DNA of 64,000 bases, taken from positions 1 to 64,000 of the forward strand of contig CAJUBE010000007.1 in assembly GCA_910584725.1 (NCBI GenBank). The letters are read 5' to 3'. The notes below the pieces were generated by a model that saw nothing but the letters and a program-made list of their open reading frames with translations, did no database searches and was not told the origin of the DNA. The stretch comes from an uncultured Lachnospiraceae bacterium. GTDB lineage: Bacteria > Bacillota > Clostridia > Lachnospirales > Lachnospiraceae. Of this stretch, positions 1 to 9,105 are shown one piece after another. Every line of letters starts with the position of its first letter. Position 1 is the first letter of the stretch. A program made the position numbers and the translations under genes.

Positions 1-151
1 TGTAGTTTTATCTTACATCAGTCTGGAGGTTTACACAAACTTTGGGATAGTCCCTTAAATTATTCTAACAGTGTCAACTTATAACTAATTATTACATAGA
101 TAGATGTCGGTTTGCCAGTCCCTTTTTCATGTAAATCTACCTAATTCCTTT
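1..151. other. Noncoding left edge with a possible insertion-sequence end
   Basis: No convincing gene is visible. Positions 30-54 (TTTACACAAAC followed by TTTGGGATAGTCCC) resemble the terminal inverted repeat of IS256-like elements, read with the element lying to the left of the window. This is from memory of such ends, not from a match. The rest is AT-rich sequence downstream of the last gene of the RADAR-associated block. Confidence 0.3.
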
Positions 152-1675
152 TTAGAATCCAAAATACAGTTTTCGCAATTCTCTGTTTGCCATTACACCC
201 AAGTACCGTTTCAATACCAGCCGCCCTTCGTTATGGGTAACATTCCTGCTGGTGATATCCCACCACGATTTCACATGTTCAATTACTTTTCCCTTTTCTC
301 TGTTTTCCTGCGCCAATCTTTCAAGCAGTTTGACCGCCGCAATGTATCTTTTGTCAGAAACGTTTTGCAGAAATTCATAAAACATATTTTGAAAGCAAAA
401 AATCCGCTTATAAAAATGCTCAATTTCCTCTAGCAGAGATAACATTTTATTTAAAAAACTCTCCTTATCCCTTTCCTCCAAAATGATTTCATCCATAATA
501 TGTTTATGCTGCCTGGCTAATTCTGTAAGCCATTCATCCATTTTCTCAGATAACGCCACTTTCTCGGAACCATCCCACCAAAAGACACGGTCATCATCAG
601 AAAGATAATAATTCGGTTTCCCTTTTAGTTCTTCTGGTGTATCCCAAAACACAAAGGAATCGTTCTGACAAAGATACTCCGCCGTCGTCATTTTTTCAAC
701 CGGTTCTTCTATTCTTACTTTTCTCTCCTCTGTCAATTCATCCGAAGCATAACCGGATAGCTCCGCATCCGTATACGCCTCTCTATGCACTTCCTTCCAA
801 ACCGTCCAGAAATCCTTATTTTCAATCTCACATGCCAGAAAGACCAACATATGAGCCGGTATCCGTAATGACATCTGCGCAATGTTCCCAATCTCTCCCG
901 CCGTTCTATTTTCCCTCCCACCACGCTTGGATGTGACCAGCACTTTTATTTTATCCCATGCTTTTTTCTTTTCATCACCTTTTTTCTCCCCTAAATATTG
1001 ACGCAATAATTCTCTGCACTTATAAATCGTTTCCGGATAAGAACCTGATACAAGTTTCTCCTGATGAATACTTTCTGTACCCTTACTTACATACCAAATA
1101 TCCGCAAAATCCGTTCCCCCCATGGCTGTATACAAATAAGGCGGCACCATATCCATGACATCATAGGAATCCATGGGATCATCATCGCCATTCTCCAATC
1201 TGTCCAGACAATACTTTTCAAAATACTTCCACAAGTCAAACCTCTTTTTTAGGGAAAATTCAGTCCCCAGAACATGATTGATCCATCCGATACACGGACT
1301 GATTTCTACATTTTCTCCGTTAATCTGGGTAAACCCGACTTCCCCGTCATATAACTCATACAATGCATGAATCGCTGTAACTACATCACAAAATTCCCTG
1401 CCTCCTATTTTCCCGGAAAAGAAATAAGTTCTGCTTGTATCATATCCCGCGCTTTCCCACGCATCATCCTCAAAATAATTATAGTGAAAATACACCTTCC
1501 CTTCCGCATCCATTTCCACCGGTTTTATAAGCGTAACTTTCTTTCCGTACATACATACCTGTTCAAACTGCATCATCCCTCCATAGTTAAGCAGCTTTAT
1601 AACATTTTCTGTGAATTCTCTTTGCTTTTCTTCCGGTATACACGCACTTCCCTCATAACAGCCAAATGTCCCCAT
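152..1675 (-). CDS. Unknown 507-aa protein, paralogue of its upstream neighbour
   Basis: I do not recognise the family. ATG at 1675 is preceded by AGGAGAGGTGG, a strong ribosome site; a longer in-frame start exists but would overlap the upstream gene. The protein aligns along its N-terminal third with the product of 1692-3122: both have an SIP/CIPxE+K-EF start, a short hydrophobic pair, a KPVEMDAEGKVYF/EPVENEEGMVAF segment, and a G+EF hydrophobic helix. Both also end in Gly-Phe. It is acidic and tryptophan/tyrosine-rich, with no signal peptide or membrane segment, so it is probably cytosolic. It is the last gene of a same-strand run behind RADAR, 16 bp after its paralogue. A duplicated defence accessory is possible but is inference. 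Confidence 0.75.
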   Translation of the reverse strand: MGTFGCYEGSACIPEEKQREFTENVIKLLNYGGMMQFEQVCMYGKKVTLIKPVEMDAEGKVYFHYNYFEDDAWESAGYDTSRTYFFSGKIGGREFCDVVTAIHALYELYDGEVGFTQINGENVEISPCIGWINHVLGTEFSLKKRFDLWKYFEKYCLDRLENGDDDPMDSYDVMDMVPPYLYTAMGGTDFADIWYVSKGTESIHQEKLVSGSYPETIYKCRELLRQYLGEKKGDEKKKAWDKIKVLVTSKRGGRENRTAGEIGNIAQMSLRIPAHMLVFLACEIENKDFWTVWKEVHREAYTDAELSGYASDELTEERKVRIEEPVEKMTTAEYLCQNDSFVFWDTPEELKGKPNYYLSDDDRVFWWDGSEKVALSEKMDEWLTELARQHKHIMDEIILEERDKESFLNKMLSLLEEIEHFYKRIFCFQNMFYEFLQNVSDKRYIAAVKLLERLAQENREKGKVIEHVKSWWDITSRNVTHNEGRLVLKRYLGVMANRELRKLYFGF

Positions 1676-1691
1676 TTCTCGTCCACCTCTC

Positions 1692-3122
1692 CTAAAATCC
1701 CAAAATTTCCAATCTCTTTTTATGATTTCCCAGGAGAGAAACATATGCGCTGATTCTGATTCTCTCCCATCTGTCAATCCATCTTTGCAGAACCCACTCT
1801 TTTATCTGCCCGACGGTCAGTTCCGGAAAATACCAAATGATCTGATCCATCATTTTTCGCAGAATCAGCAATGCCCTTTTATATGAAAGTTCATTGCCAT
1901 GTTCCAGAAATTCCCGTACTGTTTTTTCCTCCACATAACGACACTTCCATAGGTGTGCCATTTCCAGCAGAATGCCCGCTAAATACTCCTCTGTTTGTAT
2001 GGACTCCGCCTCTTCTGCCTCAGCCATGGCGTAAGCCTCTTTCCATTCTTCCAGACAATCTCTCATGTCATCTGACAAATACAGTTCTTTTTCATTCCAA
2101 AATTCTAAAAATTCATCCTCATTTTGACGCCAAAACGCTTTGTAGAGAATTCTTGCTCCCTCCTCCTCATTTCCCACCTCATCAGATTTATTCTCCGCCT
2201 TTGTGAAGATATCTTTGTATCCTGTTACCCCTAATGAAAACCATGTCTTCCAAAATTCTTCTCCCGTTGCCCAGCTAAAAGCAGCCACTACACAAACCGG
2301 TAATTCATAGAGCGAAATTTCCGCCAATACGCCAAAATCATCGTCCCGTCCCGCCAGCTTTTCCCGAACCGCAAAGTTATTTTCCAACAAGGTTTTCAAA
2401 TGACATCTGATCTCCTCACTGCCCTGTTCGTTCAACAATCTAAGAAATACTTCATATGCATAATACACTCTCTGTATTGTACTGGCTTCCTTCAACTCGC
2501 TTTTCCCACCTTCAAAGCATTTCTCAGGACGATGCGCAGATGTATCTTCGCTGAGTATACATCCTATAAACTGTTTCAAATTAATCTGTCCATAGCCAAA
2601 AGGAAACTTATCCCAAATTTCCTTATATGTTATTGCTTTATATTTGGAATCCTTTTTAAAAAACAAGAGCATATCCCATATATTTCCCCGATTGGGAAAA
2701 GTCAGCTTAAGCCCTATGGTACGTTCTATCAGCAACGCGTATCCGTAAACCTCGCATAACCTGTCTTCTCTCATCAGATAACACTGTTCTGCGGAATATG
2801 CCTCCTGCATGGTCATTATGAGATTCATTACCATGCCAAACTCATTATACCCACGGTCTTCTGTATGTAGTTCGCAAGTATTCATATCATAAAAAGATAT
2901 CTGTCTTCTCTGCCCCTCAAAGATTGAATAATCAAACGCAACCATTCCTTCTTCATTCTCCACTGGTTCCCGAACCACAATAATACTTTTTCCGTCGATC
3001 TCTATCTCCTTCAGTTTGCGGATACCGCAGGCCCGGAGAATGTCTAATACATTCCTGTTAAATTCCGCCTTTCTTTCAGTCGGAATACTGACGCGCCCTT
3101 CTAAATAATATAAATTATCCAT
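1692..3122 (-). CDS. Unknown 476-aa protein, first of a paralogous pair
   Basis: Function unknown. ATG at 3122 has AAGGAG 11 bases upstream; a GTG at 3134 is in frame but sits on top of that ribosome site. The protein is acidic and alpha-helical looking, without membrane segments. N-terminal residues 1-130 resemble the next gene (152-1675), and a later stretch shares the pattern of hydrophobic helices plus FW-TW/FWKTW motifs (here FWKTWFSLG, there FWTVWKEVH), so the similarity is full length rather than one shared domain. An unusual 13-bp inverted repeat (3160-3213) lies directly upstream. Genes are co-oriented from rdrA through to here, which suggests but does not prove co-transcription. Confidence 0.75.
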   Translation of the reverse strand: MDNLYYLEGRVSIPTERKAEFNRNVLDILRACGIRKLKEIEIDGKSIIVVREPVENEEGMVAFDYSIFEGQRRQISFYDMNTCELHTEDRGYNEFGMVMNLIMTMQEAYSAEQCYLMREDRLCEVYGYALLIERTIGLKLTFPNRGNIWDMLLFFKKDSKYKAITYKEIWDKFPFGYGQINLKQFIGCILSEDTSAHRPEKCFEGGKSELKEASTIQRVYYAYEVFLRLLNEQGSEEIRCHLKTLLENNFAVREKLAGRDDDFGVLAEISLYELPVCVVAAFSWATGEEFWKTWFSLGVTGYKDIFTKAENKSDEVGNEEEGARILYKAFWRQNEDEFLEFWNEKELYLSDDMRDCLEEWKEAYAMAEAEEAESIQTEEYLAGILLEMAHLWKCRYVEEKTVREFLEHGNELSYKRALLILRKMMDQIIWYFPELTVGQIKEWVLQRWIDRWERIRISAYVSLLGNHKKRLEILGF

Positions 3123-3159
3123 AATTTCAGACACTCCTTTTCCTTATTTAAAAGAAATA

Positions 3160-3213
3160 CCCTTACAATAATCTTTCCGGATATACCTGTATCCTTTAAA
3201 ATTATTGTAAGGG
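3160..3213. repeat. 13-bp perfect inverted repeat in the HTH/paralogue gap
   Basis: CCCTTACAATAAT at 3160-3172 is the exact reverse complement of ATTATTGTAAGGG at 3201-3213, with 28 bases between. No T-run follows on the minus strand, so it is a poor terminator. Its place just downstream of an HTH gene and upstream of the 476-aa gene fits an operator pair or a recombination remnant. Confidence 0.6.
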
Positions 3214-3252
3214 CATCATAGTGCGCCTGTCATTGAATCCATAGTTTAAAAT

Positions 3253-3597
3253 TCAGGCTGCATTTACCTTTGCTATTCCCTGATAATATACCCACATTCT
3301 TAAGCCAAATGAACAATCAGGAATTTTGGCACCACATTTTAACGGATCCATCTTCCCAAACGACACTGTATATTTTCGACTGCCAACAATTATTTCGTCT
3401 ATTGGCAATCGGAAAAGCTCTGACAACGCATACAAATTATCAACCGTCGGCAGACTCTGCCCGTTTAGCCAATGATATATACTTTGCACACTTGATAAAT
3501 TTAAATATTGCTTCACATCTTTTACTGTCAAGTTCCTCTGTCCCATAATCCAGCGTATACGCCTTCCCGTTTCTTTCATATCAATTGTAGGACACAT
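3253..3597 (-). CDS. HTH (XRE-type) regulator next to the RADAR genes
   Basis: A 114-aa protein. Residues about 8-70 form an XRE/Cro-like helix-turn-helix: METGRRIRWIMGQRNLTVKDVKQYL pattern, then SVQSIYHWLNGQSLPTVDNL as recognition helix and following helix. The C-terminal 40 residues are a short Cys-containing tail of unknown role. ATG at 3597 has AAGGAGAGGAG upstream. It begins 47 bp after rdrB stops and is preceded by the same 22-bp sequence that precedes rdrA, so it may bind that repeat and regulate the module; that is inference. Stand-alone XRE genes are common beside defence systems. Confidence 0.8.
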   Translation of the reverse strand: MCPTIDMKETGRRIRWIMGQRNLTVKDVKQYLNLSSVQSIYHWLNGQSLPTVDNLYALSELFRLPIDEIIVGSRKYTVSFGKMDPLKCGAKIPDCSFGLRMWVYYQGIAKVNAA

Positions 3598-3618
3598 TTT
3601 TTGCTTCTCCTCTCCTTA

Positions 3619-3640
3619 CATACCCCGCATATCTCAAGTT
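3619..3640. repeat. 22-bp direct repeat, copy at the end of rdrB
   Basis: The sequence begins CATACCCCGC and ends TCAAGTT. It matches 8874-8895 at 20 of 22 positions in the same orientation. It lies 3 bp past the rdrB stop codon and just 5' of the HTH gene's ribosome site. The two copies bracket rdrA-rdrB exactly. Confidence 0.8.
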
Positions 3641-3643
3641 ACC

Positions 3644-6148
3644 TTAACTGTTTCTAAAAACTTGTTGAAGTCCCATATTCCTGACATAATCAAGCCATTC
3701 ATAAATGTCCTCTATATCATACTTATACTGGCCTTTTTCATCCTTTGCTTTTTTTAATGCCAATTCCATAAGGGCATATTCATTTTCCAATAATGTATCA
3801 AACACTCCCTGATCATCCGTATTAATGGATACATTCAATGACATATTGGTATCTGTGTTCGTCAGTTTTCTGGCATTAAACCTCAGAATAGGATGTTCGT
3901 CATATTTCATAATCGTACCAATGAGGTAATTAGAAGACGGGTTGGTCTCTATGCCAATTCCAAACATTACAAGCCGCCGTATCATACCATCCTGCAGCTG
4001 CTTTACTACATCGACATATCTCCCATCCACCTTTTGGACTGTCATTTCACTACCCTTTTTCCGAACTCTTTCATCAAAATGATATGCGTGGTACAGCACT
4101 CTGATGTCTTTAATTTCCCGCATGGCATCTATGTTTTCAATTTGACGGTTGAACCCGTATCGGTCATATTGAATGACAGCACTATCTGCTCTCTCCACTT
4201 TTTCTTTTATACCGTCGGCACACAGCCAATAAAGCTCCGGTCTGTCCCCCCGTAACTTCCAACTGCAATAATACTCCTGCATAGTAATTTCATGGTCGAT
4301 AATATTATCATATATTTCTTTGTAAAGCGCATAAAATTTACTTTCTAATTCCGTCCTGAGGCTTCTGTTCACATCGACGCCAAGTTCATCCGCTTTACAC
4401 AAAAGCCAGACGATATCATCCAGCAAGCGTTGTTTTTCCATTACTAATGTTTTTCCCTTATAACAATAGTAAGAATACGGATCAATTCCAAGCGCAAGAC
4501 CATGACCTATTCTGCTTCCCCTTCCGAGCCCGCAAAACAGCAACGCCTCATCCACTGCCCTGATCCCGTCCACAATATCCAGAAAGTCTTCCCCAACATG
4601 ATACGTCACATGAAGCTTCGTCATAGTCTTCTGTTTATAGCAATCCTGAGCAGATTCCGTTTCAAACATGATATCCGACAGGAACCTAAAGCTCTGCGCA
4701 AATACTTCCGGTCTACAGTTTACCTCATTTGCACATGCATCTATACCCCTGATGCAATTTTTCACAGGTGTTTTGCTCACCAACAGTTTGGCAATACCCT
4801 CCGATTTACTCCTGACCGATCCGCGCAATTTATAATGTCTCGGTTTCCCATATTGGAAATCCACATCTCTACTCTTAGGGAAATGCAAGACATATATCAA
4901 CTTGTTATAACAGTTTTGATCCGCTATTATACGCTCGTTTCTGGCTATTTTTCGATAAGTTTTTGACGGGGTTTCTCCTGGACATATCCGTGCCTCCAAT
5001 GATTTCATGTAATCCCTTGACAACGGTTCATTAACAGAGAGCCTGACCAACTCCTCCTCATACATTCTTATCTTTTCGATAAAGATTTCTTTTCGGGTCT
5101 CATAATTGCTAAAATTTGCAAATCCCACCTGCCTGTTTACTTGAATCAATTCGCCCCTGAACTGTGTCCGCATGGACAAATATTGATAAAATATGTCGCA
5201 TTGACCATCATTGAACTTTTCTTCCATGACTGCCTTAAAGCAATCGTACAAAAATTTCCGCTCACCAGAAAGCAGACGGCAGTTATTATTGTTTTTTCCA
5301 AACATCGCTTTCTCCAAAGCATAATCCAAAATATGCTTATCGTCCACCACCGCCCCATATATATGCTTTGCCAACGTGATAACATCCTGGATTCCGGAAA
5401 CATGGGCGCTGCAATTTTCCCCCACCTTTATCCATTTAAGCAATTCTTCTGCCCTGCGAATCAAATAATCATCTTCCCTAAGTACCGCAAAAAGATACAC
5501 ACGGTACAACGCTGCCCTCTGACACATTCCATACAGAGACTCTTTTTGATTCCACGCCTCGGTATCATCTATGTGGCGTTGCAAGGTATCAGGCAGTTTT
5601 TTAAAATCATGCCGCCTGTTTTCTATAATATTCATCAGGCAGAGCCAATTCAGTTCAAATATCTTTGTGGATCCGTTCAGGTGAAAATGATTATCCGCAA
5701 TCCCCTTGTTCAATATATTCTGCAGCCTCAAGTCATTACTCCGTATAATAGGAATCCATGCAAAATATTCTGTACGCGTGCCTTTTCGCATATCAACATC
5801 TGCCAAAAAGACACAAGTAAACAAATCCTGACCCAGTTGAAACGAAATTTCCCTCCAACGCAGCATTTCATCTATCTTGCACTTTATTTCATTTCCATCA
5901 TAGACCAATACTTTCTTTGCAAAATCTAAAATAGTGGTAAAAACGGTTTTCTCCCTGATCTTATCTTTGAGATATATGTATTTATTCCTTATCTCGTCTT
6001 CTGAATTATAAGGGAACACCTCCTTTGCATATTTCAAGTATAACTGCTCGTTTACTGTCCTATAATTATGGCTTCCGTATGCTGACGCAATATGGTAATA
6101 CGGTATTTCCTGAAAGAGTATCTCCAAATTTCCTCGCTCGGTATCCAT
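3644..6148 (-). CDS. rdrB: RADAR deaminase RdrB (divergent adenosine deaminase)
   Basis: An 834-aa protein, the length expected for RdrB and far longer than housekeeping adenosine deaminases. The zinc site of the ADA fold is complete: HFH in ADNHFHLNGS (H154, H156), HVGED (H517, catalytic E520), RIGHG (H549) and the Asp pair in SINTDDQG (about D778). ETNPSSN near residue 734 matches the family's substrate-side motif. Large insertions separate these blocks. RdrB is known to form large assemblies with the ATPase RdrA and to deaminate adenosine nucleotides or RNA during phage infection. It follows rdrA by 24 bp with ribosome site GGGGGATAGGG next to ATG 6148. No residue of the active site appears lost, so the enzyme should be functional. 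Confidence 0.93.
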   Translation of the reverse strand: MDTERGNLEILFQEIPYYHIASAYGSHNYRTVNEQLYLKYAKEVFPYNSEDEIRNKYIYLKDKIREKTVFTTILDFAKKVLVYDGNEIKCKIDEMLRWREISFQLGQDLFTCVFLADVDMRKGTRTEYFAWIPIIRSNDLRLQNILNKGIADNHFHLNGSTKIFELNWLCLMNIIENRRHDFKKLPDTLQRHIDDTEAWNQKESLYGMCQRAALYRVYLFAVLREDDYLIRRAEELLKWIKVGENCSAHVSGIQDVITLAKHIYGAVVDDKHILDYALEKAMFGKNNNNCRLLSGERKFLYDCFKAVMEEKFNDGQCDIFYQYLSMRTQFRGELIQVNRQVGFANFSNYETRKEIFIEKIRMYEEELVRLSVNEPLSRDYMKSLEARICPGETPSKTYRKIARNERIIADQNCYNKLIYVLHFPKSRDVDFQYGKPRHYKLRGSVRSKSEGIAKLLVSKTPVKNCIRGIDACANEVNCRPEVFAQSFRFLSDIMFETESAQDCYKQKTMTKLHVTYHVGEDFLDIVDGIRAVDEALLFCGLGRGSRIGHGLALGIDPYSYYCYKGKTLVMEKQRLLDDIVWLLCKADELGVDVNRSLRTELESKFYALYKEIYDNIIDHEITMQEYYCSWKLRGDRPELYWLCADGIKEKVERADSAVIQYDRYGFNRQIENIDAMREIKDIRVLYHAYHFDERVRKKGSEMTVQKVDGRYVDVVKQLQDGMIRRLVMFGIGIETNPSSNYLIGTIMKYDEHPILRFNARKLTNTDTNMSLNVSINTDDQGVFDTLLENEYALMELALKKAKDEKGQYKYDIEDIYEWLDYVRNMGLQQVFRNS

Positions 6149-6172
6149 CCCTATCCCCCATCTGCACCAGCT

Positions 6173-8854
6173 TTAAAACTGTTTTTGTATCTCTGCCATA
6201 CGCTTGTACTCTTTCCTTAATATTTCCGGCAACTGACCTTTTTCATCCGATATATATATGTCCAGAACTTTTCCATACAGGTCACATAATGCTTCCCTTT
6301 GAAAACCATCTGGCTCTTTTTGGTTTTCCCCTATATATCTTTGTATTCTTTCTGCAAGAATCTCCAGATTTCTCTTCGCATTTTCCGCAGTCGCAGTTTT
6401 TAAGTAAGCTGATGCCCTTAATTCTTCTGTGTCCCAACTCTCCGGAAGCGGTGATATTCTCAGCTTGTCCCTAAACTCTGACATCAATCTCTCGCCTTCA
6501 TGTTCTGTTTCATCTTTTTGCATTTCGCCGCTTCTTGCAATATCCGTAAGCAGCGCATATAGCTCGCATACATCAATGGTACACCCCTCTGTCAAAGTAA
6601 ACTGTGTTAAGTCCTCCACTTTTCCTTCTACGCCATACTGCCTCATGTATGTGAGCATATTCTCAAAAAACTTTTTCACAAGCTTCCTGGTACGGTCCGT
6701 TTCATTCACGGACCCCTCCTTAACACCTGCATGGTTTTTACAATAATCCAATATAGACATAACAATATCCATATTGGAAACCACTTGTCTCATAAACTGA
6801 ATACTGTCCTTATTGCTTTCCTCTATCTGCTCAATATAACCCTGTATTTCATCGCCTGCCCCCAATGCCTCAAAACTTATCTTCTTACGGATAAGATTCA
6901 GATTAAACAGGGCGACAATATAATTTTCCAAGCTGATCGACACATATTCATGTGTGCTGGAATTATTCCACACAATGGTTCCATCGGTAATGTATTGATA
7001 CTGATAATTATTAAAAGAAAAATTGTTTGCAAGCAAAGCCGTTAAAATCCATGCATAGATATAATACTTCCGATCCGCCCCGCCCGGCACTTTGGGAACG
7101 CTCACACTTCCCCTATTCCCATAGGTAAAGTTTACATGGATGTCCTCCCTGCCACTCACATACTGCAAAATCCTATTATATGTATCCTGCGTCCGAATAT
7201 TATATCTTGATCTGTCAATTTCAGTATCTTTCACGCCCGGCAAAACACCTGAGAACATGCCGCTCCACACATAGCCGCCTAACAGTCTCGTCAGCGCATC
7301 TGTCTCACCCTCCAAAAGCATTTTTTTCATCATAAACGTATAAAATATATTAACGCGGTACACTCTGGCTTTCCGATACACATCGCTCACATAAAAAGAC
7401 ACGTCTGCAATCACTCTAATCACCCACGTAAAACTATTATCTAATGCCGTCATATAATTAGCATTCATCGGGGTTGCCCTATTTGCTGCTTCATATAACA
7501 CACTATATATAAATGAACGCGCATTGTCATTCACACCGCAAACATCCGCATACTGCAAACCGCGAAATTTCTCCCTGTCCTTGAGCAAAATCGCCATATG
7601 ATCCCACGCGCGTTCAAAATATGCTTCCAACTCGTTCATATTTTTATATTGTATCTCACTGCCTTCATCCGCGTCCTTCATTTTTAGCAGGATTACAATC
7701 AAATTCACCGTCTCACGAAGATTATCGGGAAACAGAATATCCTTCTCCGCTTCCTTGGGCAACAGGATCATCCCCGTCTTCTTATAGATTAATTCGCACA
7801 TTGCCGCAACAATATTCGGCCGCTCACCGGTGCTCCAGATTACTTTTTCCGCTTCTCCCCAGTCGTCAACATACTCAATTGTCAAATGGGATAAACTGCC
7901 CACTTTAGGAAGATAAATCCTCCTTGCCTTCGGAATCAGTTTATTCGCATACTTTTCGGACATCATGTTGATTTCATCCATAAACTTACTATCCGACTGC
8001 ATTCTATCAATGCTTGCTTTATAATCACTTAAATTCTTTTCACGCAGGCAATCCTCCAACTGCTCAATCTTTAAAGCCATTACGATTACTACATTGGGTA
8101 TGATCAAGTATTTCCTAATTTCCTCGACCATCCGATAGACCCTATCACTGCACAGATCCAGATCATCTATGGCTATCACAAGCCTGCGCCTGTCTTTCCC
8201 GCCCTGGTCATCCGTCACAAAACTAAGATATTTATCTACTAAATCAGTCAGCTCTTCCTTCAAATTTGTGCTGTCACCCAGACGCGACAGACGGCCGATA
8301 TCCCCCTCATAGTCATATTGATCATCCAAGGACTTTTTCCGGTTATTGATAAGGCTCACATATCTATATACTGTCTGAAACTGGGCAATGAGTTCCTCAT
8401 ACCTATAATTCTTCTTATCGCTGTGCTGCATGTTTTTATGTATTTTATCTGTTTTGCTGTACAGTTTTGCCAACACAACGTCTAAAATACTATGTATATC
8501 GTCAAACATAGAGGGGTCTATGATAACCGGCTCCGTAAAATATGTATGCTTTATATTCTGAAATTCCCCAAATACATTCTTACCCTCTTTATCAGAAGAG
8601 ATATACTTTCTCACTGCCTTCACAAAAGTCAGCATCACGCTGCTTTTGCCCTCACCCCGTTCTCCACAGATTGCAATAATATTGTTTTCATACTCCATCT
8701 CATTATCGCAGTCCTTCTTTCCATCATACTCAATGATCTCGTCAAGCATCCGGGCAGCCTTCTTATACTCTTCAAAAAACAGATCATTTTCCGAAATGCT
8801 ATCTCCCACACATACTTTAAATTCTTTTCCTTTATAAATTTTTAATTTACCCAT
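6173..8854 (-). CDS. rdrA: RADAR ATPase RdrA (P-loop NTPase)
   Basis: An 893-aa protein with an N-terminal P-loop NTPase domain of the KAP/STAND-like type. Walker A is GERGEGKSS (64-72) and Walker B is LVIAIDDLDL (225-234), followed by a sensor region RKYLIIPNVVIVMALK. The long C-terminal half has no domain I can name. Identification as RdrA rests on length, ATPase type and the directly following RdrB-type deaminase. In characterised RADAR systems RdrA is a ring-forming ATPase required with RdrB for abortive-type defence. ATG 8854 has AAAGGAG upstream. The leader contains a shared 22-bp repeat and an 11-bp-stem hairpin, both candidates for control. Confidence 0.92.
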   Translation of the reverse strand: MGKLKIYKGKEFKVCVGDSISENDLFFEEYKKAARMLDEIIEYDGKKDCDNEMEYENNIIAICGERGEGKSSVMLTFVKAVRKYISSDKEGKNVFGEFQNIKHTYFTEPVIIDPSMFDDIHSILDVVLAKLYSKTDKIHKNMQHSDKKNYRYEELIAQFQTVYRYVSLINNRKKSLDDQYDYEGDIGRLSRLGDSTNLKEELTDLVDKYLSFVTDDQGGKDRRRLVIAIDDLDLCSDRVYRMVEEIRKYLIIPNVVIVMALKIEQLEDCLREKNLSDYKASIDRMQSDSKFMDEINMMSEKYANKLIPKARRIYLPKVGSLSHLTIEYVDDWGEAEKVIWSTGERPNIVAAMCELIYKKTGMILLPKEAEKDILFPDNLRETVNLIVILLKMKDADEGSEIQYKNMNELEAYFERAWDHMAILLKDREKFRGLQYADVCGVNDNARSFIYSVLYEAANRATPMNANYMTALDNSFTWVIRVIADVSFYVSDVYRKARVYRVNIFYTFMMKKMLLEGETDALTRLLGGYVWSGMFSGVLPGVKDTEIDRSRYNIRTQDTYNRILQYVSGREDIHVNFTYGNRGSVSVPKVPGGADRKYYIYAWILTALLANNFSFNNYQYQYITDGTIVWNNSSTHEYVSISLENYIVALFNLNLIRKKISFEALGAGDEIQGYIEQIEESNKDSIQFMRQVVSNMDIVMSILDYCKNHAGVKEGSVNETDRTRKLVKKFFENMLTYMRQYGVEGKVEDLTQFTLTEGCTIDVCELYALLTDIARSGEMQKDETEHEGERLMSEFRDKLRISPLPESWDTEELRASAYLKTATAENAKRNLEILAERIQRYIGENQKEPDGFQREALCDLYGKVLDIYISDEKGQLPEILRKEYKRMAEIQKQF

Positions 8855-8873
8855 ATACTCTTGTCTCCTTTCC

Positions 8874-8895
8874 CATACCCCGCGTATATCAAGTT
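8874..8895. repeat. 22-bp direct repeat, copy in the rdrA leader
   Basis: Same 22-bp sequence as 3619-3640, differing only at two positions (G for A and A for C). It ends 19 bp before the rdrA start and abuts the ribosome site. On the minus strand both copies are followed by an AAGGAGA ribosome site, so similarity extends a little beyond the 22 bp. Confidence 0.8.
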
Positions 8896-8909
8896 GATCT
8901 GAAACAAAT

Positions 8910-8940
8910 AAGCTAGGAACCCTTTCGCAGTTCCTAGCTT
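8910..8940 (-). terminator. Hairpin between the small accessory genes and rdrA
   Basis: AAGCTAGGAAC and GTTCCTAGCTT form a perfect 11-bp stem with a 9-base loop. On the minus strand it is followed by ATTTGTTTC, a weak T-rich tail. It may terminate the upstream three-gene transcript or act in the rdrA leader; I cannot separate these. Confidence 0.5.
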
Positions 8941-9105
8941 ATCGCCAGCTTTTCTTAATAAATTAATATTTTAGCTCTATTTATTTTACTCCCATCCAGC
9001 AAACTACTCGCACACTCAATATGACATTTTACTCTTTCCTGCCATAAATTATAAAATTTGTGACTGTTATTTTCTCTGGACAAACTACCTATAACAATAT
9101 TTCAT

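Noticed and set aside
5141..5929. Long plus-strand open frame (262 codons) across rdrB
   Set aside because: Antisense shadow of rdrB; no ribosome site, no domain, and unusual residue composition.
3644..6148. rdrB as a housekeeping adenosine deaminase
   Set aside because: Length of 834 aa, large insertions and the preceding P-loop ATPase do not fit nucleoside salvage enzymes (about 340 aa).
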